A stretch of DNA of 64,000 bases from Thalassobacterium sedimentorum (GTDB lineage Bacteria; Verrucomicrobiota; Verrucomicrobiia; Opitutales; Coraliomargaritaceae), in the NCBI RefSeq assembly GCF_031127905.1, contig NZ_JARXIC010000003.1:62001-126000 (forward strand), written 5' to 3'. The notes under the pieces were generated by a model, which was not told where the DNA came from, ran no database searches, and saw nothing but the letters and a program-made list of their open reading frames with translations. Position 1 is the first letter of the stretch; each line of letters opens with the position of its first letter. The translations under genes were made by a program, and so were the position numbers. This document shows, piece after piece, positions 16,110-24,819 of the stretch.

Positions 16110-17630
16110 TTAATTCCTGATAAACATAACCAGTCCCCAGCTAAAAGTACAAACCAAGTAAATCACTGAAATAATACCTTCTCGTAATAGTCGTACCTGC
16201 TTAATTCCAAGAAAATCACTCGCCTGGCGAATAGCGACCAATCTAAAAACAAAAGGATAGGGAGCTACAATACCAAGAACGATACCGAAATTGCCATATT
16301 TCGGCATCAGATAAGAAACCAGAAAAATTCCCAGTAATCCCACAAGTAATCGCTCCCAATACTGAATGACAACATTGCCTAACATTAGCACATGCTGAGC
16401 TAAGGAAAAATACTTAGCATAACAGCCAAAACAGCAATATAAGGCTGTCGTATAGAAATCCGGCAGTAATAGGTTAGCCCCGATGAACTGAAGCAACCAT
16501 GGAGCAACAAAAACAATCCCAAACATGCCAACAACAAAAAGGGACAAAGAAGCACGAAAACGAAGCAGGATTTCATCCCGAACCGCAGCAATCTGCCCGC
16601 GTGCAATCTCCCGGGAGAACCTAGGTGCGACGCTTGAAAAAGGAGCATGGGAAAACAGATTTACCGCCGACCAAATACGTATCAACAAAAAGTAGCTACC
16701 GACCTCCGCCGCTGTGCCAGTGAACGAAAAAATGACTCCAATACCTTGCACAAAGCCAACGGCCGCAAAAGCCACTAAACCCTGCCGCCACATCGGCCCC
16801 CAAGCAGCCACGAATATTTCCCGGTCAAATAATAATTGGGGGAACTTTTGTATCGCTCCATCTTCAGCACGAAATGCCAAATAGCGCATTCGTAGAACAT
16901 TACACATAATGACCATTTGCATCACCAGTGTGGTCCAAAAGATGCCACCACCTAGGACCAGTGAAATCACTCCCACTGCAACTGAGATCAAAGACATAAT
17001 GGTTTGCCATCGATTCTCTAGAGCTACCTTGTTCATTCCCCTCAAGGCAGTTTCGTAATTTCCAAGAGATGTAGAAATAAAACCAGTGACCAAAATAATA
17101 ATAAATGCACCAATCACTGCCTCTGGATGTGAAACACCATCCAAAAGGTTGCCTAAAGCATAATACCCCATCGCTCCGGCAAGTAATAAATTAGTAAAAG
17201 CAGTGCCAACTTGGAGCCATCTAAGAGTGCCATATGCCCGTGCGAAAGCACCCCAGTTGGGCCCGTCGGAATAATCCCTTACTGTCACAGCATTTTTGAC
17301 CCCCAAGTCCTCAGCACCTCCCATGGCAAAGGATAACATATTGGAAAATATACTTCCCAATTGCTGACTCACAATCACTCCAAAAAAGGACAAATTTGCA
17401 AACAACAGCCACGAAATGGTTTCATGCTCAGGCATGCGAGTCAGAATTAATGGTGTCACCGCAAGCATCCGAAGCGAACTAACAAGCAGAGATACCCAGC
17501 TAGTAAATGTCGGGGAATGCCAAAGCACATGACACATGTGCTTGAAACTATAGCAGCGTTGGCGCAGAAGACTCAAAATGATAACCTGTATTGATAGCGG
17601 ATCCCGCAAAGAATCAGGGCACCCACACAT
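16110..17630 (-). CDS. Polysaccharide flippase-like membrane protein (Wzx/MATE-fold)
   Basis: 506 residues with about 12-14 hydrophobic segments and no soluble domain, the layout of lipid-linked-oligosaccharide flippases of the MOP superfamily. Such proteins move undecaprenyl-pyrophosphate-linked repeat units across the inner membrane. There is no sharp signature, so the call rests on topology, length and position in the cluster. The first 31 residues (MCGCPDSL...) look unlike a family start; ATG 17537 gives a 475-residue alternative. No Wzy polymerase or chain-length protein is recognisable nearby. Confidence 0.65.
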   Translation of the reverse strand: MCGCPDSLRDPLSIQVIILSLLRQRCYSFKHMCHVLWHSPTFTSWVSLLVSSLRMLAVTPLILTRMPEHETISWLLFANLSFFGVIVSQQLGSIFSNMLSFAMGGAEDLGVKNAVTVRDYSDGPNWGAFARAYGTLRWLQVGTAFTNLLLAGAMGYYALGNLLDGVSHPEAVIGAFIIILVTGFISTSLGNYETALRGMNKVALENRWQTIMSLISVAVGVISLVLGGGIFWTTLVMQMVIMCNVLRMRYLAFRAEDGAIQKFPQLLFDREIFVAAWGPMWRQGLVAFAAVGFVQGIGVIFSFTGTAAEVGSYFLLIRIWSAVNLFSHAPFSSVAPRFSREIARGQIAAVRDEILLRFRASLSLFVVGMFGIVFVAPWLLQFIGANLLLPDFYTTALYCCFGCYAKYFSLAQHVLMLGNVVIQYWERLLVGLLGIFLVSYLMPKYGNFGIVLGIVAPYPFVFRLVAIRQASDFLGIKQVRLLREGIISVIYLVCTFSWGLVMFIRN

Positions 17631-17724
17631 CGTCTATTTTTCAGCATACGAATCGTCAAGTTATTGAATGCCCTTGTTTTGGAAATCATCTTCAAAACTT
17701 GCCTTACTGACTACTATCTAAACT

Positions 17725-18579
17725 ATGGACACGGCCAAACTGAAACCAATGAAGCCCTCGCATATTAGACACAAACTGCCCCAGTATTTTCGTAAAATCG
17801 CTGGATTTATAGCCAATACTGGTATTCCGATATCACCGAACTTCAAGCACCTCAAAGCACTTGATAGTAAACACCTCGGGCAAAAAGCTGTAATAATAGG
17901 AATGGGACCAAGCTTACAACTCACTGATGTAGAAATACTAAAAGATGTCACCACCTTCGCCTGCAATAAGATCTATCTCTGTTTCCCAGAAACAAACTGG
18001 CGCCCCGATTATTACTCGGTGAATGACGTCCACGTCGCCCGCAATAATCAGGAGGAAATTCTAAACGCTGATTTTGGCAAGAACTGCCAAACACTACACT
18101 CCTGCATTGTCGCGAATGAACTCGGTTCACACCAAAACCCGATTATTTACCACTATTTCCGAAACTTCAAACATCTGCAGGCGCAACCCAAGCCCGGATT
18201 TACAAAATCATTACAAATGGGCATTCGCTCCGGCGGCTGCTCGATCTGCATTGATCAAATACAACTCGCGTATCTCATGGGCTTCAGTGAAGTGTATTTG
18301 ATCGGCATAGATTTTAGTTTTGACGTCAAGCCGCAAACAATCACCGAGGAATCTGAATCCGGCAAGGTGCTCAAATCAGCAGGCGAACAAAACCACTTTC
18401 ACAAGAACTACCGAAAGCCAGGAGAAAAATGGACGGTTCCAAAACTCGAAGAACAAAGGCAAGCATTTGCCCAATGTCGCACCATATTTGAAGCTTCTGG
18501 ACGCAAACTGCTCAATGCCTCCAGACACACCAAACTCGACGTATTAGAACAAGTCGAGTTCGACCAAATATTTAAATGA
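17725..18579 (+). CDS. DUF115/MptE-like protein, possible GT42-type glycosyltransferase
   Basis: 284 residues. Central motifs are AVIIGMGPSL, FACNKIYLCFPE, RPDYYSVND and IRSGGCSICIDQ...YLIGIDFSF. This order fits the DUF115 (6-hydroxymethylpterin-kinase MptE-like) family often found in surface-glycan loci, and it resembles the GNGPSL, CNQFY and SGIDFY motifs of Cst-type sialyltransferases (GT42). With a CMP-sugar-type synthetase in the same region, transfer of a CMP-activated sugar is a reasonable hypothesis. Its stop overlaps the next start (ATGA). Confidence 0.68.
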   Translation: MDTAKLKPMKPSHIRHKLPQYFRKIAGFIANTGIPISPNFKHLKALDSKHLGQKAVIIGMGPSLQLTDVEILKDVTTFACNKIYLCFPETNWRPDYYSVNDVHVARNNQEEILNADFGKNCQTLHSCIVANELGSHQNPIIYHYFRNFKHLQAQPKPGFTKSLQMGIRSGGCSICIDQIQLAYLMGFSEVYLIGIDFSFDVKPQTITEESESGKVLKSAGEQNHFHKNYRKPGEKWTVPKLEEQRQAFAQCRTIFEASGRKLLNASRHTKLDVLEQVEFDQIFK

Positions 18580-19643
18580 ACTCAATCGAGACAGCGCGCA
18601 GTTTAAGCATTATCATCAACAATTATAATTATGCGGAATACATCGCTGCGTGCATACAAAGTGCGCTCAATCAAAGTCAACCAGCACACGAGATCATTGT
18701 TGTCGACGATGGTTCAACCGACGAATCGCTCGACATCATTAAAAAGTTTGCACCTCAGGTACGCCTGATTTCTCAGACGAATCAAGGCCAGGCAGCCGCC
18801 ATGAACAGCGGATTCGCGGCCAGCAGCGGAGAACTCATCGTGTTCTTAGATGCAGACGACTGCTTACATGAAGAAGCTGTTGAGCACATCACACACACAT
18901 GGAAAAATGGAACCGCGAAACTACAGTATCCACTGCAAATAATAAACCGGGCAGGCATTACGCTCGGGCAAATGCCCCCCGATCCAAAGATACTTCCCAG
19001 AGGGGAGTTACTGACGACACTACTTGAAAACGGCACTTATAACTGGATGCCAACCTCTGGAAACGCCTTCGCCCGCGAGACCTTAAGTAAAATAATGCCC
19101 ATCCCAGCAGAACAGTTCCGAATATCGGCCGACCTATACCTATCGATTTGTTCCGTTCGTTATGGCTTAGTTCAAGCAGCAGCCAAAGCCCTCGGGAAAT
19201 ATCGCTTGCATGGAGAAAATGCCTTTGCCAGCAATCACATGCTAGCACCTGATGAAAAAACATATGCTTCAAGAATAGTCAGCCATATCAATCGGCATTT
19301 ACTGCTAAAAGAGGAAGCCGCAAAGTCGAACTATGCCTTACCCACCGATGCCAGATGCTATTATACCACATTTTATGCGTGGATCGACATCACACTTTCT
19401 CTACGATTATTCGGTGAAGAATCCATAATACCTTACCGTAAAGAAGAGATCGCCACAGGTGTTCGCGAGCGAACTAAACGACAATTCTCAAAGCCTCATC
19501 AAAAGTGGAAATCTCTAATAATACGATTCGTATTCTGCTACTTGCTTCATTGTCCACATATTTTGCTCAAGCCAAGCCTCGCGGTAGGGAGGAAGCTGGA
19601 ACCGATACTGTTTGCCCAGATACAAAAAACGATATCAAGCTAG
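18576..19643 (+). CDS. GT2 glycosyltransferase
   Basis: 355 residues. GT-A domain in the first ~210 residues: LSIIINNYNYAEYI, IIVVDDGSTDESL, MNSGFAASSGELIVFLDADD with the DxD. The C-terminal ~140 residues are helical with a hydrophobic stretch near 300-320. Four-base overlap with the DUF115 gene suggests joint translation. The last nine bases overlap the end of the convergent GT4 gene. Confidence 0.87.
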   Translation: MNSIETARSLSIIINNYNYAEYIAACIQSALNQSQPAHEIIVVDDGSTDESLDIIKKFAPQVRLISQTNQGQAAAMNSGFAASSGELIVFLDADDCLHEEAVEHITHTWKNGTAKLQYPLQIINRAGITLGQMPPDPKILPRGELLTTLLENGTYNWMPTSGNAFARETLSKIMPIPAEQFRISADLYLSICSVRYGLVQAAAKALGKYRLHGENAFASNHMLAPDEKTYASRIVSHINRHLLLKEEAAKSNYALPTDARCYYTTFYAWIDITLSLRLFGEESIIPYRKEEIATGVRERTKRQFSKPHQKWKSLIIRFVFCYLLHCPHILLKPSLAVGRKLEPILFAQIQKTISS

Positions 19644-20729
19644 AAGCATAGCATAATGCTCAGCAACCTTTTGAATATTAAATTCAGCCGATCGACCGCG
19701 CAGTCGATCGGCATCCATTGGTTCGCGAACGGCGAGTAGAATAGCATCAGCCAATTTCGCTGCGTCTGCACACGGCACCAAGCGCCCATAGCTCCCATGG
19801 TCCAAAAGCTCCGCAGGGCCAGAGGGGCAATCTGTCGAAACAATTTGCAGCCCCATAGACATCGCTTCCAGCAACACAAAAGGAAAGCCCTCCCAGTCGG
19901 ACGACATGACATAGCAGTCCGCCCATTTGAACCATGCAAGGGGCTGATCCTTGAAACCTGGAAGCGAAACTCGGTCCGTGAGATTCAACTGCTGGATCAA
20001 GCCCTCTAATTCTGGACGATCTTCCCCTTCGCCCAATATTACAAGTCGTATATTCTCCGACAAATTAGACATGGCTCGAACTAACAACTGAAAATTCTTC
20101 TGCCGCGTCAAACGTCCCGCAGCAATTATTACTGGCCCTACAGATTGCTGAAAGTATGGATGCTCAGGTCGCTCCAAAGCCTGCTTAGTCAGTGAAAGAT
20201 CGACTGGATTATAAATCACCTCAGTCTTCTCGCGGGCTAAATTTAATTCATCTACTAGGTAGTCTTGGATCATTTTGGAGACGACAACCACCCGATCTGC
20301 CCGTCGAAGCATCCAACCAATCACCAACTTTCTAAACGGATTAAGCAAAGAAGGCGTATGTGCATATTTAGCCCCCATATGATTATGAACAGTCGCGATG
20401 ATACGTGTATGGATACGTCCAAACAAACGCGCGAGTATCCCAACCGCGTTAGCGGCATTCAGCACGCACAATAAATTATCAGCAGGCTGCTCTTTCAGAT
20501 ATCGAATGAGACGCCAGACTTGAATCCACGGCAAGCGACTGTTCAAAGAATGGATTCTCACATTTGGATGCAGTGCACTCAACAACACACCTGTTCGGCG
20601 AAAAAGGATCAAGCGCACATCACAGCCCTCGCTAGCCCAATAATTAGCCAGGAGAAGAACTGCTCGTTCCGAACCTCCGCCATCCATCGTCGGAACCATC
20701 AGTGTTATGACTTTCATTGATGTATTCAT
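19635..20729 (-). CDS. GT4 glycosyltransferase
   Basis: 364 residues, GT-B fold. N-terminal VPTMDGGGSERAVLLLANYW, the acceptor-side motif, and C-terminal GRLTRQKNFQLLVRAM followed by SSDWEGFPFVLLEAMSMG (the EX7E motif region) are typical of GT4 enzymes such as WbpY/PglJ-like hexosyl- or HexNAc-transferases. Its start lies directly beside the stop of the next GT4 gene, so both are probably co-transcribed. ATG 20717 is an alternative start. Confidence 0.87.
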   Translation of the reverse strand: MNTSMKVITLMVPTMDGGGSERAVLLLANYWASEGCDVRLILFRRTGVLLSALHPNVRIHSLNSRLPWIQVWRLIRYLKEQPADNLLCVLNAANAVGILARLFGRIHTRIIATVHNHMGAKYAHTPSLLNPFRKLVIGWMLRRADRVVVVSKMIQDYLVDELNLAREKTEVIYNPVDLSLTKQALERPEHPYFQQSVGPVIIAAGRLTRQKNFQLLVRAMSNLSENIRLVILGEGEDRPELEGLIQQLNLTDRVSLPGFKDQPLAWFKWADCYVMSSDWEGFPFVLLEAMSMGLQIVSTDCPSGPAELLDHGSYGRLVPCADAAKLADAILLAVREPMDADRLRGRSAEFNIQKVAEHYAMLLA

Positions 20730-21935
20730 TTAATGCTTAAGAAAGCGTTGATACAAATCCTCCGTCTGTCGAGCGACGGCATCGGGTGAGTAATACGCTT
20801 CTACTCTAGCTTGAGCAGCTTGCGCCATACACTCGCTCTCAGATCGATTGATAAATGCGTTTACCAGCAAATCTGCTAACGACGAAACATCTTCCGCCTC
20901 AAATAGCCGCCCAGTTTCACGGTCGATGACCAGATCTGGAAGTCCTCCGACACGCGAGGCAATCACGGGCGTAGCGACGGACATAGCTTCAACGACCACC
21001 AAGCCCTGTGCCTCTCGCCAACTAGGCACTACCAAGACATCGGCAGCTGCCATCCAAGAAGCAATTTCTTCACCGGGACGCCAACCGACGAAATGCACCG
21101 ACGATTCAATTTTTAAATCACGCGCAAGCGTCTCCATCTCCTCGCGCAACACGCCATCTCCAACAAATAGACACTGCAGGTCCTCGACCTGTTCGTTCAT
21201 CTTTGAGAATGCCCGCAAGAGGTCTAAGACTCCCTTCTCCTCAATAAAGCGCCCAACAAACAGGACCTTCGGCCCCTGTCCGTATTTAGCTCCAATGCGC
21301 TCAACGATCTCAGTTTGCACCACACCTACATTCGCCACAGCAGGAATCAAATGAACTTTCTCTGCGGCAGCCCCCAAAGCAACGACTGCCGCTTGAGTGG
21401 CTGAGCTGTTCACTGTAATTGCATCGGCGTCCCGAATCACAGAGCGCTTTAAACGCCCCATGCCCCCTGTCTGCTTCAGTCCGAAGACATCGTTGCCATG
21501 ACTTGTTGTTACATGCGGGATCCCCAACAAACGAGCGACCCAGCACGCGCTTAAGCCCTGCGGCAAGAGCGAGTGCGAATGCAGCAAGTCTGGCTTCGCA
21601 CGCAGACAAATCAACAAGAGCGCGAGCAGCTGGGCTATATACATCAATGGCAATAGCAACTTCGTCCAGGGGCGCGCTTGTAAATTAATCAACATCCCTC
21701 CCTCATAGCAGAGCTTTTCCAGTGCAAAGGGAAATGCATACGGATACCGACGTACCTGAACTCCAGCGACTGTTTCACGAAAGGCCGCGCCCGAGCTGTG
21801 CGGCGCAAGTACAGTCACCTCCCAGCCCTCACGCGCCATCAGCTCGCATTGGTTCTGAACAAATGGTGGCGTCGAATCCTCACTCCAACGTGGAAACACA
21901 GAGGTCACAACTAGCACTCTTCCCTTATTCCCCAT
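20730..21935 (-). CDS. GT4 glycosyltransferase
   Basis: 401 residues, GT-B fold. Recognised by VVTSVFPRWSEDSTPPFV, HSHSLLPQG, TSHGNDVFGL, LFVGRFIEEKGVLDLLRAF and SWREAQGLVVVEAMSVATP (EX7E). Donor and acceptor are unknown. I chose ATG 21935, which overlaps the membrane enzyme gene by 11 bases; ATG 21953 would give 407 residues and a 29-base overlap. Confidence 0.87.
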   Translation of the reverse strand: MGNKGRVLVVTSVFPRWSEDSTPPFVQNQCELMAREGWEVTVLAPHSSGAAFRETVAGVQVRRYPYAFPFALEKLCYEGGMLINLQARPWTKLLLPLMYIAQLLALLLICLRAKPDLLHSHSLLPQGLSACWVARLLGIPHVTTSHGNDVFGLKQTGGMGRLKRSVIRDADAITVNSSATQAAVVALGAAAEKVHLIPAVANVGVVQTEIVERIGAKYGQGPKVLFVGRFIEEKGVLDLLRAFSKMNEQVEDLQCLFVGDGVLREEMETLARDLKIESSVHFVGWRPGEEIASWMAAADVLVVPSWREAQGLVVVEAMSVATPVIASRVGGLPDLVIDRETGRLFEAEDVSSLADLLVNAFINRSESECMAQAAQARVEAYYSPDAVARQTEDLYQRFLKH

Positions 21936-23574
21936 AACCGCCCATAGACTCAAGTGCTGGGTTCAATAGATAAACGTAGCATAACGGCACCCCTTGTCGT
22001 TCGACAATATGCAGTAATTTCCCCTCAGGATAACTCACGTGTAAATTAAACCGAGTAATTGAAACAAAGAAATCCGCCCCTTCACGCGGCTTCCACATTT
22101 CAAAATGTTCTGGATCGAGCGCCTCTTCTAACATCCAACGCGAGTAGCGTTGATGCACCTTAAAGGTTCGCTCACCAGCAGGCTCGATCTGCTCAACATA
22201 CTGATTCAACCATTCGCCCGCCTCCTTATGCGTCAGTCCCCAATAGTCTGTTTCATCACGCCCAGATGCGCCCGAAAGACCTCCAGAGACGGAATTAAAA
22301 TAAACATACTGATAGGGGTGTAACGCCCACATATCCACGGCAACAAGCCCCACCGCAAGCAAGGCAGCACTTTGCAGGACAAACCCCAAGGAACGACTCC
22401 ACTTTCTTTCACAACACCTCAAGCACCACTCAAATGTCAATGCAGCCACCGCCACCAAAGGCGGCATAACAAAGATTACATGTCGCATACCATCGTACAA
22501 CACTGGATCCTTCCAGATAATATACAGCAGCGGGAAAACGCCACTAAAGAGCAAGATCGCGCCACTAAAGAAAATAGTAGAATACGGGAAACACTGGCGC
22601 CGAATCCACACGTATACATGACTCAAGCCGAGCACGATCCCCCCAAGCATCAAAAGCAACAAATGTTCCGGCGTAGTACGAATGATCCAATATGGCAGAT
22701 AATAAAACGGCAAATCTGTCGCTTGCCAGAAATGCCCATCCATTAAGACAACCCCATCCCAACCATAATTTTGCACTTTTTCAACCGAACCACTCGCCGC
22801 ATCAACTGGATTACTGTGTAAGCTCGGCCAGAAAACATAAAGTATCGCAAAGCCAACTAAACCTGCAACAAGGCCTCGCACTGCCCAGTAAAATAGATCG
22901 CCTGCAAGGGACGCCCAATCACGTTTCCGCCTCAGGTACTCCAGCAGAAGATAAAGCCCCACAAAACCACCGAAATAAACTAGAATAAGAAATCCAGCAA
23001 TTCGGCAGGACATGGCCATTCCAGCCGCGGCCCCGATCCAGATCACCCATTTCCACTGTGGCCGAGGCAAGCGCGAAAAAAGCGCCACCAGCGCCCACAC
23101 ACCAAAGGCATAAGTGCCCGCCAGTGGTATGTCTTTCGGATTAAAAAACATGTGTCCATAATAACGGGGCAGCGTTGCCAAAAACAGCAGTGCCCAAAAG
23201 CCTGCTCGCTCGCCGCCCATTCGCGCAGTCAATCGCCAAACGGATAAGAATCCAAGCAAGCCAAAGCATAGGCTCCAAATGTGGCCTTTTTGACTGCGAG
23301 TGCCCCAGTCAGGAAACTGCTGATGCGCCCAAGCCAGTGGTAGGTCAAAAAAGCTAGGATACGAACTCTGACGCACCCCTGGGTCTTTGCCAGCAAACAG
23401 ATCATTGTAATAACTTAAAGCCGAGTCTCCCCCTCCAAAGCGAAAGCCTTCGTCCCAAGTCAAGCCGTAGTCCCGAACAGTGAAAATTCCGATTAATATC
23501 AACACTGCAAAAAGCACCATGGAAGCTTTGCGCCAATGCGAGTGATTTACATTTTCATAGAGTGCATCTGACAT
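21925..23574 (-). CDS. GT-C-fold membrane glycosyltransferase (GT39/ArnT-like)
   Basis: 549 residues with about 11-12 membrane segments. After the first helix comes DYGLTWDEGFRFG with the Asp-Glu pair typical of GT39/GT83 enzymes, and later YYGHMFFNPKDIPLAG; a C-terminal periplasmic domain of about 110 residues follows. Such enzymes transfer a sugar from a polyprenyl phosphate on the periplasmic side. The GtrB-like enzyme at 5982-6935 could supply the donor (inference). First gene of the minus-strand run that continues with the two GT4 genes. Confidence 0.78.
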   Translation of the reverse strand: MSDALYENVNHSHWRKASMVLFAVLILIGIFTVRDYGLTWDEGFRFGGGDSALSYYNDLFAGKDPGVRQSSYPSFFDLPLAWAHQQFPDWGTRSQKGHIWSLCFGLLGFLSVWRLTARMGGERAGFWALLFLATLPRYYGHMFFNPKDIPLAGTYAFGVWALVALFSRLPRPQWKWVIWIGAAAGMAMSCRIAGFLILVYFGGFVGLYLLLEYLRRKRDWASLAGDLFYWAVRGLVAGLVGFAILYVFWPSLHSNPVDAASGSVEKVQNYGWDGVVLMDGHFWQATDLPFYYLPYWIIRTTPEHLLLLMLGGIVLGLSHVYVWIRRQCFPYSTIFFSGAILLFSGVFPLLYIIWKDPVLYDGMRHVIFVMPPLVAVAALTFEWCLRCCERKWSRSLGFVLQSAALLAVGLVAVDMWALHPYQYVYFNSVSGGLSGASGRDETDYWGLTHKEAGEWLNQYVEQIEPAGERTFKVHQRYSRWMLEEALDPEHFEMWKPREGADFFVSITRFNLHVSYPEGKLLHIVERQGVPLCYVYLLNPALESMGGYGE

Positions 23575-23711
23575 ATGATCGGCTTCGAATAATGAAAAAC
23601 AGAAAATTGCGTGAACAGCTGGAGATTACGACAATAATCAATCTGCTTATAAGTTTGATACTAAATAAACTGCGGAATGTATGCGTACACACGCAATCCT
23701 AGCCCACATTA

Positions 23712-24164
23712 CTAACGCAACTGACGCAAGGCTTCATAAGTCACGATCCCGACGGATGTCGAGAGGTTCAGCGAGCGCATTTCTGTATTCTTGTGCGGGA
23801 TCGTTAGCCGCTGGCCCGCCATCTTCGCATGTAACCAATCAGGCGCGCCGTGGCCCTCATTGCCAAAAACCAGCCCATCGCCGTCGGCGAATTCGACATC
23901 CCAATACGCGTGATCTGCCTTAGTCGTCAGCAGCCAAAGGCGTTTGGGCGCCTCGGGACTGGCTTCGAACGCCTCCCAGTTTTCATGATGATGGACATCC
24001 AGCGACTTCCAATAGTCCATCCCACTACGCTTCAGGTGCTTATCCGTAATAGTAAAGCCGAGTGGATGGATCAAATGCAGCCGACTTTCTGTGATTGCAC
24101 AGAGGCGACCGATGTTTCCGGTGTTTTGTGGAATCTCTGGATTAAAGAGGACGATATGCAGCAT
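23712..24164 (-). CDS. trmL: tRNA (cytidine/uridine-34-2'-O)-methyltransferase TrmL
   Basis: 150 residues, matching the minimal SPOUT methyltransferase TrmL (YibK), which methylates the wobble ribose of tRNA-Leu isoacceptors. Visible motifs: IVLFNPEIPQNTGNIGRLC at the N-terminus, LHLIHPLGF, VFGNEGHGAP, and the knot-forming RSLNLSTSVGIVTYEALRQL at the C-terminus. Three bases separate it from dgkA upstream, so the two may be co-transcribed. Confidence 0.92.
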   Translation of the reverse strand: MLHIVLFNPEIPQNTGNIGRLCAITESRLHLIHPLGFTITDKHLKRSGMDYWKSLDVHHHENWEAFEASPEAPKRLWLLTTKADHAYWDVEFADGDGLVFGNEGHGAPDWLHAKMAGQRLTIPHKNTEMRSLNLSTSVGIVTYEALRQLR

Positions 24165-24167
24165 TAC

Positions 24168-24572
24168 TTAACTGAAATACCGATCCCAGTTCAAAGCAAT
24201 GACTGATGCCCAACAAATGAAACAATTCAGCAGACTCAGCAAAACGGCCGCGCTGCCCATGTCTTTAGCCCGCTTGGCCAGTGGACGATTGCGCAAAGAG
24301 ATGTCGTCCACCACGGCTTCGACTGCGGAATTCAGCAACTCAATGATCAGAACCAGAAGCACGCTGGCGACTAAGATCAGCTGCTGCATCAGCGGCACCT
24401 GCAACAGGAAAGAAGCTGGAATCAGCACCACGGCGAGAAAGACCTCTTGGCGAAAGGCTGCCTCATGCTTCATCGAGGAAGCCAGGCCCTGCAAAGAATA
24501 AGAAAGCGCCTTGAAAACCCGGGTAAAGCCAGAGTTTTTATGGATATTAGGATCGATTGGTTCGCTGTCCAT
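24168..24572 (-). CDS. dgkA: Diacylglycerol/undecaprenol kinase (DgkA family)
   Basis: 134 residues with three membrane helices. DgkA phosphorylates diacylglycerol or, in Gram-positive-type members, undecaprenol at the inner membrane. The family signature is ELLNSAVEAVVDDIS, followed by AKRAKDMGSAAVLL; the N-terminal amphipathic part (FRQEVFL) also fits. ATG 24572 chosen; the in-frame GTG at 24587 adds five residues without improving the match. Confidence 0.9.
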   Translation of the reverse strand: MDSEPIDPNIHKNSGFTRVFKALSYSLQGLASSMKHEAAFRQEVFLAVVLIPASFLLQVPLMQQLILVASVLLVLIIELLNSAVEAVVDDISLRNRPLAKRAKDMGSAAVLLSLLNCFICWASVIALNWDRYFS

Positions 24573-24819
24573 AGTCGGTAAAAACACGGCACGATGTGTC
24601 GTTCCTGCAAAAAGTCGATCCAGTCTTTGTGACGATTCGGCGGCAAATCTAACAATCTCACAACGGCTCTCACCGTCGTAGGACTAAGCTAAGCCACGTA
24701 TCGTAGAACGAAGGCGATCGCCGGTGTCGCGGCATGCTCGATCCAATTCCCACTAAGTTTAAAAGCAATCGACAAGGATAGGCTTGCCCCAGCCTTGCGG
24801 GCGGCTTTTCTGTGACGCC

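Noticed and set aside
24470-24673. 67-codon minus-strand frame between dgkA and argS
   Set aside because: Most of it overlaps dgkA in another frame and it matches no family I recognise; likely chance.
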